From assembly GCA_013397865.1 (NCBI GenBank), contig VZTI01003648.1, forward strand, positions 62,001-126,000: a DNA stretch of 64,000 nt, given 5' to 3'. Below are positions 23,498-36,996 of the stretch, piece after piece; positions within the stretch are counted from its first letter, which is position 1, and each line of letters opens with the position of its first letter. The translations under genes and the position numbers were made by a program. The notes below the pieces were generated by a model. It worked only from the letters and a program-made list of their open reading frames with translations. It was not told the DNA's origin and did not search any database. The DNA comes from Struthidea cinerea. Lineage: Eukaryota > Chordata > Aves > Passeriformes > Corcoracidae.

Positions 23498-25217
23498 CCA
23501 CACGTCATTAAGCTGAAAGTACAGAAATAATTTGAGGCAGGGTGCCTCTGAGGTCAGGTGTCAAGCACTGACTCTTGGATGGAAACTCTTCAGCTAAAGA
23601 GGTGCCACCCCCAACTCTCTGCCTCCCTGCCAGGCAGTGGAGAGACAGACAGGGATGGTTGCCTTGACTTACCCGTGAAGAGGAGTTCTGGGATGCCATG
23701 AAATGGGACAGAGACCAGGGAAGGACAGGGCAGGTGAGCTGAGGAGCACTTAACGTGCACACAGACTTCTCACTCCAGTGTGGTGGTGCACTCAGCTCAG
23801 TGCCCACTCCCCTGCAGTGTGACCTGTAGGGAAAAGGAAGGGCCACGAGGTTCGGTGGAAAGGTGCCACAAGAAGGCTGTCACTGGGACTACAGAGTGGC
23901 AAAGGGGTCGCTCAGAATATGGGCAAAAAGGCCAGATCCTTAGTACTGGGGTTAGATGGATGGAACCCCTGTCTGGACACTATGTAAAGCCTCAGGAGCC
24001 TCCCAAGTGTGGCGTGTGACAGCTCAGCCCAGGTGACCTCATAATCAGCTGACAGCAGGGCTGCTGGCACCTGAGGAGCAGCCAGGCCAGGCAGGGCTGG
24101 CTCCTCTCTCCTGGACCTGTCCAGAGGGAAGGGCAGCAACAGACTTGCCTTTGCACATCCAGCCCGAGGCACTACACCCTCCAGCTGCTGGTCACCACCA
24201 GCACATGAAGTCACTAGCACCAAATGTCTGCTGCTGAGAAGTTCTGCCTCATAACTCCTTAATCTGTTTCAGGGAAAAATCAGCAGGGTTAGTTTGCAGA
24301 GGTGCTTTGAGCTACCTGGGTGATTTTGCCTGGAGCAGATTAGGAAATGCATAGCCCAGCTGCTCCCAGACAATGCTGGATACAGGCATTACAATAAGAA
24401 ACTACGTGGGTCAGTATTTTAATGGAGCACCACACCCTGAACATGAAGTTAAAGCAGTTATGCAAGGGATTAAAAATCTTTTTATAGCACTGTCAGGCTT
24501 ATTTATACAGTTGTGTGTAATTAAATATTTGGGATTTTTTTTTCCTCTAAAACTGTGTTTAACTGGAAAGACAAAACCACACATTTAACATTTAAACTTC
24601 CTTAATTGCTTTTAAATGTCACCACAAATTAAACAGTGTTTATTCTCAGTCTAATTGACAGCAGCACGAAGACGTCACCTCTCCACCTGAGCACAAAGGC
24701 TGCAAGGGAACAGCAACACACATTTGCATTGCACAAGCTGATTTTATTCTCCTTGCCTCCTCATCAGCACCTCCGTGTGCCTTTGGTGGCCCTGTGCCTG
24801 CTCCTGCCTGTTTTCCTGCATCAACTCCTGGTGGAGCAGCCACCAGCTCTCTACAGACCAAATCTCCTCGTGGAGAGGGGGAAGAGTCCTGGTCCCTCGG
24901 GAGAAGAAATCCAAGAGCAGTTAAACAAAGCCCAGAAGTCTGTTGGGGTCCCGTGGAGGACAACTACCACCCTCTGCATCCTTTCACCAGAGGCTGCGCC
25001 AGGAGGAGACAGAGACCGTGGGGATCATTAACATCTCACCAGAGCTGCACACACTGGAAACCCGACAGGGGCACTGGAGCGGCCATTTCAAACTGACTGA
25101 CATTGGATAAATTAATAAATAAATTTGAAAAATCTCGTTTTTAAATTCAGAGTAATTTTCAGTTAAACTGCAAGTCTGGTTTGGCAATTTCATGAAGCAT
25201 CAGTGCCCAAAATCAGC

Positions 25218-25311
25218 TTTTGGAAGGTAGAATCCCTGCCCATGGCAAGGGGTTGGAACTAGAGGATCCTTTAGGTCCTTTCCCAACTGAAACTATTCTG
25301 TGATTCTATGA
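25218..25311 (+). mobile_element. CR1 LINE 3' tail (short)
   Basis: GGAAGGTAGAATCCCTGCCC, ATGGCAAGGGGTTGGAACTA and CTATTCTGTGATTCTATGAA form the sense CR1 3' end. The copy is truncated to about 94 bases. Confidence 0.88.
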
Positions 25312-28300
25312 ATAAAAGCAGTGGGCATTATTCTGAGCCTTCTCTAAAATATTAGGGTTCAGCACAGCCTGGGGAAAAGAAGGGGAGAAGAGAGGCTGCC
25401 TTGCTTGGAAAACAAACTCCACAGGGACAGATGGTGCCAAGGAAAAGGGGCAGCACCTACAGTACCAAGACTGTACCTTTCTCTCTAGAAATAATAGAAG
25501 TGTTGGAGACACTGGATTAAAGCAATTCTCAACCTTCTCACAACAGTTCAAGCTCTGTTCAGCTGAGGGGTTGAAACAAGTCACACTGTGCTGCGACAAC
25601 ATGCCAGCCAGGCTGTTGTGCACCTTCTCTTGTATTAGCCCAAAATAACTCAAGATACTTAAATCACAACTATCTGACTTCAGAGCAAACCAAGCACGTT
25701 GTGCAGAGACTCTTCTGGTTCTTCCTGTCGCTTTCTTAGGCTATCACCAGACATGGGGATTTTTTTTTTTTTTTAATGTGTGACCTTTATCAGATTCCTG
25801 GTATGAAAGTCCTTCCTTCTTCACGTGAGCCTTGTGAAGGGGAGAGGTCACAGCAAGGATCCTTAACACAGCCTTGAGAACTGACCTGAAGAACTTTTAA
25901 GTCGTTTAACCGTGACCCCAACTTGGCTGCTTACACAACAGCTACAGAATGAGAACTGTTTTCATGGAAAAGGCTTCTAATTCCTCTTCTGGTGGTTCAA
26001 GACATCACTCAAATTTGCCCAACCTTACTAAAGGAGCAATTGATGCTGAGTGTCCTCCGTGGCTACCAGCTGACACTTCCTCACAGATATCCCCCTTGAT
26101 GGTTTCCCTTCAGGGCTGTAGGCAACTGCTGCAGAATGCAGGGTGAGTTTCCCTTTTGTTCAGAGGGTTGTGGTGTTGTTCAGTGGCACTAAATTCTGGA
26201 GACAACCGGAAGGAAATGCCCCTCTGTGAACAGCAATCCTCAGGATCACAGCTGGTGTGGCAGAGGGGCAGCCCGTGTGACCCTCATATTGCAGATACTG
26301 CATCTGGAGCACAGCCAGGAGAGGTTTCAGGGGGGCAAGGACAAGGAGAGAGCAAGCCCAGTCTTTGTGGGGCTAAGCTGTTCACATGCCAAGTCTAATT
26401 CTATTTCCCTGAACTGAAGCTGAATCTGTCTGTAAGAAATTTTTAAGTGTCTGTAAATACTTTTAATCTCACAGGTTTTTATGAATGGACACACTGGCTC
26501 TGTGCAGAAATCTCTTCCTTGTTCACTGGGATGGGCTCACGCCAGGAAACGAGGGGACAGCTTGGCCAGCTCACTGCTCCCAGGGCAGCAGCTCTGCTCA
26601 CTGATCTCAGCAGGATGAAAGCACAGAGCTCGAGGGAGGGGTGACATGAGGGCTGGTCAGTGAAGGAAAACCTTACCACAGTCTGGCCATAGCCCTGGAA
26701 TAGCCATGATTTTGAGATGGGAGATGGTATCTCTATAGTCACTGATACACTGGAGCTCGAACTTCCTCTGGGATGGAGCGAGGGTCTAGCACTGAGGCTG
26801 ATCAACCAGCACCATTCCTGCAGTGGGAAAATGATTCTTGAACTGCAAGACTAGTGATATCCAACCTTGCTCACCCACAAAGATCAACAACTCCAGCTCT
26901 GGCAAACTGAGTTTATATGACAACTCATTTCTGCTGCATATTCTGGCTCTGCTCGGCCCAGTTCGTCTGTTTCCCCTTTTGCAGACAGTGTAAACATCCG
27001 AGAATTAAACATCCTATCACCCTCGGAGGACATCAGTTAGGCCAGGCAACTCTCAAGGCGAACAGCGCACTCCCAGCACTCAGGTGTTCCAGGCAGCACG
27101 TGAGGAACGGGGCAGCTCCCAGACTGCCGTGCCTGGCTGCGCTCCCAGCACCAGGAGCCTCCTCAGTCACCACCCTCTTCCTTCTGATCTTTAACCCTGC
27201 ACGTGAAGGGGATCCTGTGCTCCAGCTGGAGCACAAAGGGAGACTGATCCCTTTTTAACCGGGCTGCTCTGCCCAGAGTCAATCCAGAACATGCTCCAAA
27301 GGGCCAGACCATCCTCTGAGTGACTCACAGCAAGAACAAACACAAAGCTGCTGCTCTGCATGTTCACAATGCACATTTGCCGCTAAACCTTTCAGCTCTT
27401 ACATGTTTAAGCGAGAGTCCAGGCCGGAAAGGAAATGATTAGCATCCTGCCTTCACCTTGGCATGGAGCAGCTCCCTCCAATGCTTCCAGCTGGGCAGAA
27501 GAAAGTCCTTCAGGACACTCAACCCATTGCAGGCACATTCTTCAGATCTTGTAGGGTATTCCTCATCATCCTCTTTTTGGTAAGTGGGCTTTTGTGGTTT
27601 AGCTACAGGATTAAAAAAATATTTCTAATAGAAAAGATGCAAAGGATTTTTATTTTTTAATCTGACTTTGAAGACAACAAAACCTTCATTGGAAAAAATA
27701 AAAGTTTCGCTGAAAGATGACACGAATGAATCTAATCACTGGCCTGTAGGATCAGAAACAAGGATCAGCAAGAGCTGGAGAAGGTCCCTCCAAACATCTC
27801 CACAGGGTGTCAGTGTTATTTCAAATTTGGGTCATTTTACGCTGGAATCAACATAAATTTTCTCACCACATTATTTTTACGAGTCTGTTCCTCAGAGAGC
27901 AGCTGCCACCACAGAGTCGTGCCCGTATTTTTCATTCAAATTAAATTAAATTCTTTTAATTAAAACAAAATGTCTTAAAATGGGGAGACGGAAACACACA
28001 GTCACGGTGGTCTGGGGACAGTGGGAGATTCCAGAGGGATCTGCAACGGGGTTGACATTCACCATTCCAAATCTGCTCCCAGTTTGCTGGTGGGATTCTC
28101 AGTTGCTGCTGGGCAATGATCTTCCAGCAGGTGACCAGAGCCCTTCCACGGGCACTTACCCAGGGCTCCATGTCCTTTCCCTGACAGGTATGTGGCCACC
28201 ACGAGCCCGTCTGGCACTTCAAGAGTCTGCCACGACCCATTCAGTGTTTGAGAGCCCTTTGAGAGCTGACTCTGAGGCAGAACAAAGCTGTTTAAGTCGA

Positions 28301-29225
28301 CCCTTGCCAAAAATTATTTTCCAGACACGTTACTACCATGGCTGTGCTGGAACAAGGTCCCAGTGTACTCTGGCAGCCGTGGCAGATGTGTGCTGTGACA
28401 CACAATATCCCCAGCGGCGTGGGCGCCCCGAGTGACCGCACAAGCCAGCCCCAGCTCCTCTGCAGGGCTCTGACCCAACAGTCCTCTTCCCAGCAGCTTC
28501 CTTCAGCTCCCAGTGCTCCAGCCTTCTGCGATACTCATGCAACAGCTCCCCTTCTAACCCGTAATTACGAGAGTTATTGGATGGTTGGATGTCCAGCAGG
28601 GATGAATCCTGAGTCGGGAAGTTTCTGCCACGACTAACTACTCAGCATTTCAGTTCTTTATCACGTGACCCTAAAATGTGCCATTTCTTATCGGCGTTAA
28701 GGACATCATCCCGAAGAACTTCTCCTGAAAGCAGCGCTCAAGAACGTGCCTGTGAGAGGCAGCAAACAGGCAGCACATTGTGCTAGCCCTGCACAGAACA
28801 CGTTCTGCCTCAGGTACCAGGCAGCAGTTTGACAAAGAGGGGTGTTTTTCAGCAGGACCATCAGTTTAAGTTGCCCCTGCCATACTCCTCACCGTTTATC
28901 CTCTGCCAGCCCTTCAGATGTGCCAACACCATGGCCTGCGAGGCTGGGCAATACGCTGAATTGCAGAACTGACCTAAATTTAAAATAATCTGGCATCAAA
29001 GTAAGTCAGTATCTATTTAGCCCAGATTGATGATCCCATCTAATTCACCGACTTGCCAGTAGTTGTGCCACCAGGACCAAGTGTGGGAGGAGCACTGGGT
29101 GGGAAGGAGGCACTGGATGTTTAAATCAGTGCTGTTCAATTTATACCCCTGGAGTTTGACTTGGGTTAAAGTAACAAAGAGATGAAACCCCAGATCTCCA
29201 AAAATGCCTAAGAATTCAACTTCCC

Positions 29226-29440
29226 ATAGATCACAAGATGGTTTGGGTTGGAAGGGACCTTGAAGATCCTCTCATTCCACACCCTGCCGTGAGCAGAGAC
29301 ACCTTCCACTGTCCCAGGCTGCTCCAAGCCCCATCCAACCTGGCCTTGGACACTTCCAGGGACCCAGGGGCAGCCACAGCTTCTCTGGGCACCCTGTGCC
29401 AGGGCCTGCCCACCCTCACAGGGAATAATTTCTTCTCAGA
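29226..29440 (-). mobile_element. CR1 LINE 3' fragment
   Basis: ATAGATCACAAGATGGTTTG, GGTTGGAAGGGACCTTGAAG and GGCAGCCACAGCTTCTCTGG are reverse-complement CR1. It is the left member of an inverted CR1 pair with 29512-29946. Confidence 0.9.
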
Positions 29441-29511
29441 TTTCAGTATTTTCATGTTCTAACATTTTCATGTTTATGTCCTGCATAAGCAAAGAAGGAC
29501 AACAAACAGCA

Positions 29512-29946
29512 ACAGGTCCAGAGAAGGGCAACAGCACTGAGGGAGAGGCTGGAGCACGAGGGAGCTGCGGCTGGTAAGTCTGGAGAAAAGGAAGCTCAGG
29601 AGAGACCCTATTACTCTCTACCAGCACCTGACAGGTGGTTGCAGCCATGTGGGGGTCAGGCTCTTCTCCCAGGTAATAAGTGATGGGACAAGAAGAACAG
29701 CCTTAAGTTGCCTAGGGGAGGTTTCCATCGGGTATTAGGAAAAATTTCTCCATGGAAAGGGTTCTCAAGCCATGGTCCAGACTGCCCAGGGCAGTGGCGG
29801 AACCACCATCCCTGAAACTGTTCAAAAACCACGTGTATGTGGCACTTGAGGACACAGCTCAGAGGTGAACACTGTGGTGGTGCCGGGGGAATGGTTGGAC
29901 TTGATGGTCTTAGAGGCCTTTTCCAACCTTTGCAATTCCATGTTTC
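29512..29946 (+). mobile_element. CR1 LINE 3' fragment
   Basis: Sense CR1: CAGGTCCAGAGAAGGGCAAC, GGCTGGAGCACGAGGGAGCT and CTTAGAGGCCTTTTCCAACC, ending in a degraded tail at about 29946. Confidence 0.9.
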
Positions 29947-30528
29947 TAAGACAGCTGGTTCTTTCTGCTTTCCCCCTCCACAGAGGGCAGGGCACCAGCC
30001 TCACAGCAAGCCCAGCTCCTGCTCGGAGCTGCCTGGTGGTCTGCAGAACATAAAAATACTTTGGAACAGCTGCACTGGATGATGGCAGAGCAGGAATATT
30101 GACTGGGACCGCTGCGGCTATTTCTTAAGTCTTTAAAAACGAAACATCATGGCAGCTATTTAGTATGGTTTTTGAAAATTCAAATATTGACAGAAGGAAG
30201 TTTTCCAAAGGACGCCAGCAGCTTTTGCAGCAACCCCAGCAGTCGGAACGCTGCGGTGTCAGATGTGGGCAGCAGCACAGAGCGAGCCCACAAGCTCCAC
30301 ACTGCACTTTGCCCTCTGCCAGGCGTGCGCTGGCGCTGGGGGCGGCGAGGGCCGCAGGGTGGAAGGGAGATGCTAAAATGCCCCGAGGGACTACAATCAC
30401 ACATGCCAAATCCCACGTTTTACTGGGAAAGGGAGAGAGTGACTTCACTCTTTACCTCCCCTGCCCCACTTCCCCTGCCCCAAAATGGACAGATGTGGCT
30501 TTGCGAGAAATTAATTACAGATGGAGGC

Positions 30529-30565
30529 AAAAAAAAAGGAAAAAAAGAAAAAAAAAAAGGGAAAA
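30529..30565. repeat. Polypurine (A/G) tract
   Basis: A 37-base run of A and G only, mostly A. Simple low-complexity sequence. Confidence 0.9.
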
Positions 30566-32125
30566 CCCCCCTACCCCCAACCACAAGGCTTTTTCCTCTG
30601 CAGACTTGAGGATGGATGGGGCGACCTGGGAAAACTGGCAGATGGAAAACCCATTACAGATGTGAGGTTTGGAGAGTAAGGCTGAAGGACAATTTGAGAG
30701 TTGTAAATTTTAACTTTGGGGGTTTAAATGCATTGCTTAGCAACACAAAACAAATAGGAAACAAGAAGCCTCATGAGAGAGACGCTTAAATATTTTAAAA
30801 TCCCTATTTGAGCTGAAGACTACATTACCAGAGATCTGAGGGGCTGCTATTCTCAACAGTCACAGTCAAGTCAAAAAGAAAATGAGGACTGTAATCTCAT
30901 TTCCACACCAAAATGCACATAATTTATTTTGGTCAAGGGAAATAGTTATCTGTTTGTTCCCGTTCCTGTTTTGCATGCTGCAAACCCGAATAAGATCAGA
31001 ATGCACAATGAATTTTTAAGCATTTTGCTCCCCAGGAAGGATTGCCATACCGTGTTCAAATACAGGCAGGGAAGCTGCTTCACTGGGCATGTATATATTG
31101 TATATGATCATTGCTACCATATGTCTGACCCTCGCTACATGCTCCAGTGCCATTTTATGCTGCTGCATAAATCATCTCCTAAAATCCCTGACATCTCCAA
31201 GGATGGCAGGGGCCTCCATCTCCAGGGAGAGAAGGAGAGGGATGAAAAAGAGCAGATCACCTGGAAACAAATGTTGAATGTTTTACACTATTTCTTCACC
31301 CCGAAAAGGTTAAGAAGGAAGGGAAAACAACAAAAAAAAGACATTACCAGATTTGAAAGGTCAAATATTAGTTTTGGCCTTTTTTTTTTTTTTAAATCTA
31401 ATGAAACAGTAGAAATACCAAGTAAAGCCAAGTATGAAGCTTGTGAACACGCCTGTGGCCAAAGCCTCACCTTCTGCAGCAAGACACGAAGGGAACTTGT
31501 TAAAGATTAAAAAAGAAATTCCCAAGGAACCCAAACTCCTTTCAAAAATCCTCTTCTTCTCAGAGCCTGTAAATGCAGTTCTTCAAATGCATCTATACAT
31601 TTTTACATATCAAAAAAGCAAGCATCAGGTAGTTCTTTGCCTTATTCTGGGGCATCAGCCCACGGTGTTACCTCTGGGGTGTGCTGAGCTGGATGGAGCA
31701 CGCACTGATCCTCTGCTGAACTGCTGAACATGACATCACCCTGCTGCTTTCATCAAGGAGGGCCACATTAGTGGAGGTCAGAAATAATCCAGACATTCCC
31801 ACTTGGTTTTGCTGCTTGAGCAAAAAGGGATATGGCAGGCCCACAGTTTTGCAGGTTTTTTCCCTTTTCTTTTTCTTTTTTTTCTTATCTGAAAAAAGCC
31901 AAGCACAGAAGCCCAACCATAAATAACCTGAAATAACTAATGCTTGCAAGAGTTAAAATCAGTAGGAAAGCTCCTCGGCAGCTTAGAACTCCAGGCCAAT
32001 AAAACCAGCTGTTCATAGAAATACTTAACCTTCAAAATCAATGAAAAAAATAGAAGCATAATGGACACATCTTGCTTAATCTAATGGCCAGAAATATGAA
32101 GAGCAAAGAGAAAAGGCATTCTGAC

Positions 32126-32635
32126 ATAGAATCACGGAATGGTTTGGGTTGGCAGGGACCTTAAAGATCTAATCTAAGCCATCCCGATCCTAGTGGACAC
32201 CTTCCACTATCCCAGGTTGCTCCAAGCCCCGTCCAACCTGGCCTTAAACCCTTCCAGGGATGGGGCAGCCACAGCTTCTCTGGGCACCCTGTGCCAGGGC
32301 CTCCCTGCCCTCACAGCGAAGAATTTATTCCTAATATCCAGTTTACTTTCTGTTAGTTTGAATCCATTCTCCCTTGTCCTGCCACTCCACACCCTTGTAA
32401 ATGGTCTCTTCTCATCTTTCCTGTACGTTCCCTTCAGGTACTGAAAATCCACAATCAGGTCACCCCAAAGCCTTCTCTTCTCCAGGCTGAACAATCCCAG
32501 CTCTCCCAGCAGAGCTGCTCCATCCCTCTGATCGTCCTGGTGCCTCCTCTGGACTCGCTCCAACAGGTCCATGTCCCTCCCGTGCTGGGCCCCCCGAGCT
32601 GGAGGCAGCTCTGCAGGTGGGGCAGTATTTCTGTC
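32126..32635 (-). mobile_element. CR1 LINE 3' fragment (about 510 bases)
   Basis: ACATAGAATCACGGAATGGT, GGGTTGGCAGGGACCTTAAA, CTTCTCTTCTCCAGGCTGAA and CTGGACTCGCTCCAACAGGT are reverse-complement CR1. This is the longest CR1 copy in the window; no intact reverse-transcriptase ORF is present. Confidence 0.92.
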
Positions 32636-33984
32636 CCGACCCTCAGCAGTTCCTAAGCAGCACCACATCAGCTGAAATGACCAGATGCAAATCCCACGGA
32701 GAAGACCCAAAGATCCAACTCCAGCTGTGGTTCATCTGCTGGCAGCAAGAGGCGTTCAACATGCAGCTAAACAGTGTTTTGTGGCCGTGCCACGATGATG
32801 GTGTAAGTCAGCAGTGTCTGCTGCCTGGGCACCTGCCTGAAAGCCACGCCTGGCACAGAGGCTTTTGGGAAACAGCCTGGTCTTGGGCCAAAAGAGGCAT
32901 GGATGAAAATCTCCTCCAGGGAGGATTTCAGATGGATACTTTTAGCTTGGCCAGGGACGGGAGCAGAGACCACAAGCAGGCTGATGGCAGAAACACAGTG
33001 TGTGGTGGGTAAGTGTTCCCTTTTCTCATGTTCCCTTTTCCCATCTCCCTGTCCAAACCCAGGACTATCAAGACTCCTTTCCTCCACTGTCCTTGCAAAG
33101 CTCTTTTTGTTTTTTTCTTTGCTTTGCAGATCGAAAAAATGAAGGGGCACCTTTCCAGTCCCTGAATTATATACTAGGTTATTAAATCCCCCACAGACCT
33201 CACTTACCAGACTCAGTTTGAGAAAATACCTATTGCAAAAATCACTTGGTAGACTGCACCAGCAGATGACCTTAAACAAGGCCCCAGCAGCTCCCAGGAG
33301 GTTTTTCTACGATCAGTTAAAACTGTTTGTCAAGATGGGAAATACATGCCAGAAACTGATGGTCTCACCTAAGCACAGACTCCCTGCTGCTGCTGGTACC
33401 ACCCCTCACCTGGGGTAACACTGGCTGGAAGGCTTTCCAAAATTCCCTTGGATTGCTCAGGGCCTAGTTTTCCAGGATTAAATAGGCAAGGAAGCCTGGC
33501 ATCTTACACCGTGAAAAAAGCCCTTATAATTTCCTTTATTCTACTCTCTGCAAAATGCTCATGGGTCTTCGATGCACAACACGGGAAGCAAAATAAAACA
33601 CAAATTCATTATTTCCCCTTTGCCAGCTGCTTTTCCTTGCAATGAAACTTCTTTTCCCATCATGTTTCCATCACAGATGTGTTGTGAGACTGGCCTGCTG
33701 CAGCACTGCTGCCCAGCCTGGCTTGCATTTTTCTGGAAGAGAGTGGCATGGAGAAGGCATAGTGAAAAGTGAGCCTCTCTTTGCTGGATTCTTTCCTGGA
33801 TAAAGGCAGCAGTTCCTACCAAACCCCACATGTTTGTGGCCAGAAGGTTCCCCCAGCCAAGGATGTGACACCAGGTCACTCGACACAGGGAGCCGAACAA
33901 AGGGAAAAAGCCCTCAGAGTTTACTCGTGCTCTTGGCTGAAAACAGGCCGCTAAAAACTGCGCTGGAATTAAAGGGCATTATAG

Positions 33985-34260
33985 TGTGGAAACTGAAACC
34001 CCATCAGATATTCCGCTGGAAAGCAGAAGGAGCGGCTCCTCCAAGCGCGAGGCAGCGCTGCTGCTCTGGGAGCGCGGCAGGGAGCGAGCAGCCAAGGGGC
34101 CGAAGGACGCTCGCTCTGCTGCACGCTGCTGGAGCTTGCCGCTGCTGCTGAAACCCTGGCTTTGACACGAGCTCCAGGCAGAGGAGAGAGATGTGGGGCA
34201 GGAGGGATGGCGGGGAAAAGGAGCACGGAGAGACATAGGAGGGGAAAGGGGCTGCTCTGT
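33985..34260. promoter_or_regulatory. Small CpG-rich patch, unassigned
   Basis: GC-rich with about a dozen CpG between roughly 33990 and 34160 (for example AAGCGCGAGGCAGCGCTG and GGGAGCGCGGCAGGGAGCGA), followed by a purine-rich stretch to 34260. It may be an enhancer or weak promoter; there is no associated coding exon. Confidence 0.3.
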
Positions 34261-36682
34261 TCCCGAACCGCTGCCTGCCCCATCCCTCGTGAAAAGGCCC
34301 CTTCAGCCAGACCTATCTGTCAGCCTCTGACCTGCCCTTCAACATCACGATGCTCTTTGATTTTATTCATTCCTGCCGGAGGTTTTGCTTAAACATAAAC
34401 AGCAGAGCATTTCAGCCGGAATTAAAAAAATACAAATAAAAGAAATGAGAAATTCCCCAAGCCTCCAGGCACATTTTAGAACACATTAAAAAGGATAGGA
34501 CAGTACCAGCTTCATACATACCACAGCGGCAGTGATTCGCAGCAGAAGTCAGGGAGGTTGAATGTGCTAGTGTTTTGTTTTAAAACACGGGCTTCACATT
34601 CAGAGAGATCTCTTCAACACCGAAACCTGAAGGAGAGAGTGAGAAACTCAGTGATTCCCACCTTTCCCACCTTGATATTTCTGCTTCTCCGTGTGCAGGG
34701 CAGGCTGGACTCCGGGAGAGCAGAAGCTTTTGTGAGGTCCCCAGGACTCCGGGAAACACAGGCAGCTTTACACTAGGATTTACAACCAGTAGGTAAAGAA
34801 CAACTCCAAAGGTGTTTTATTACTTGTGATGAGGGACTATCAAAGAAGCCACAGGCTACTTTGCCAACTGTTTGGTGTTACTTCTTTAGTTCTTATTGGC
34901 AGCCCTCTAGGCTATTGCTCTATTTTTCTTTCCCCCTCCCACTCGCTTACCTTTCATCTTCCAGTCTCCAATATTAGCTCAGTTTCACGTTGGAAATTAA
35001 TCCGCGCAAATGTGTAAGAAATTCAGCTGCTAAAAAAGAAAAATAGAAAAGCAAAAAAGGCAGCAGGTCAAGTTCCTGACGCGCACAGAGGCCAGGATGC
35101 TACTCCAGCACTTTATCACAACACTGGTTGTGCAAACAGAAGATGAGTTCTGGAGTTCCTTTAAACGAGCCACCACTGAAGGCAGAAAGCTTTTTTGCAC
35201 AGATTTTGACATTCCTATTTTCTGGTTTGGAACATGGCCAAAGGATGAACATGGATGATTCTCCTTGGTAAGCACAGGGCTTTAATGCCACCTCCCACCT
35301 TGTGATTAACACCAATATCTTGGTTTCTTGATTCTTCTGACACGAAGACCAAACAGAGCTGGAAACAATGTATATTTACCATACCCTCCTGCTTTTGGCA
35401 TTTTTCAAATACTGCCCAAAATAGAAGTTCAGACTTGCACTGTGATTGGCACGTGTACAATCACTGTGGGAGACAAAAGACGAAGAAATGTAAGTGAATA
35501 CTGCCTGACACTTGTTTGCCCTGTGTGAAAATAAAGAGGCCCAGGCCAGGGCAGTTACGTGTTACAGCATCAGTAGAGATGGACTGGCTGCCTGTGTAAC
35601 ACAAACAAAAACGGGGAGGCAGAGGTGGCCTATGCTGTTCACCCATGCTGGAGGATTTAGAGGCAAATAAAGCTCTATTAATCTTTTCTAGCTTGCATGC
35701 ACAGATGTTTTACTTTTTGTAACACTATTTCAAGTTAAACCCAGATGGTGTAAATCAAGCTGCAATGCTCATTAAATACATTTTCAAAAAAAAGCATTTA
35801 TTCCATCCCTTCAGCGTTCCGAGCAGTTCAGCAGGGCAGAGCACCCACCCTGAGCAGGGATTGCACATGGCATGCTGGACCTTGGCAAGGAAAGGCAGTC
35901 CCAGCAGTGGCTCTCTGCAAATGGCCCATCCAGCCAAGACTGAGGCTTCCAGACCAGGGTCTCTCTGACACGGGAGGCACTGGGGTGTGTAAAATGCACC
36001 CAGTTTCTGACAACAGCCACAAGTCCTGGACCATACAGGTTCATCTTTTTAGAACCAAATACATTTTTTTCCTCTCAACAGAGAGTTACAGGGCGTTTTG
36101 GGAACCGAAACGGAATTTTTAAAGTACTAGCCGTTTTTCTTGTTTTTTTCCTTCTTTTCGTAAATTCTACCTTCACCAAGAATTCTTCATGTTTATAAAA
36201 CTGCCTATACATCTTTTCCATGGATTACACTGTTTATAGTGACCATTAAATTCCACACAGACCCCTATGTAAATGACCAGTTAACCCCAAGCAAACACCC
36301 ACCTTGTTTTTCCAATCCCACCATTACTTTTGCATTGACTCTGGTTTATCTGCTGTCTTGCAATGCCTTTTCTTGGCCTTACAACCACATAAACTTGCTC
36401 CTGCAACCCTTTCTATAAGCAAATTGTTTAAAAGAAATGCCTATGTTTTTATGTAATAAAATGTGAAAAAGCAAAACCCCAAAGATGCAGTCCAGTGTAA
36501 ATCACGATGGAACACTGATAATAAACGAACCTTATTCATGCCAGATAAAGCAACAAATCCTAATTTAACACACCAAATAATTTATCCTTAGCCAGAAAGA
36601 CACTCAGACATTCAAACAGCCGTCTTTGTACATACGGAGAAGCTGCCAAGTCTCCATACTTGAATGATCTCATAGACTCTGG

Positions 36683-36705
36683 AAAAAAAAAAAAAAAGAA
36701 AAACA
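36683..36705. repeat. Poly-A tract (poly-T on minus strand)
   Basis: Fifteen A from 36683, one G, then more A. On the minus strand this is a long pyrimidine run directly before a CAG, discussed as a possible splice acceptor. Confidence 0.9.
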
Positions 36706-36996
36706 AAACATTTTACCATACTAGCTGAATGCACAGGGGCAGAAAAGGACCAAAATGAAAGCATTTTAGTGGTCTGGGTCCTAGTACAGATCTGTAGACA
36801 AGTGTGGGGAAAAATTATGACCGCAAAGTCACAGAGAAAAACCAGACCTAAGCAAAACCTTCTTTAGGTTTTCTGGCCTGTAATGGTGCTATCGATGAAG
36901 CAATGAGGAATAACCACCCCTAAATATCTACTGCTGTTGTTCTCTCCCCAGCTCACATCAAGCTTTACTCAGACTCCTTTCTGAAACAAGGAAAAG

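Larger units (their letters stand above)
23500..33980. other. Intergenic, CR1-bearing
   Basis: Four CR1 fragments (25218, 29226, 29512, 32126) and simple repeats. Open frames of up to 193 codons at 30929-31510 have no recognisable domain. No supported gene. Confidence 0.7.
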
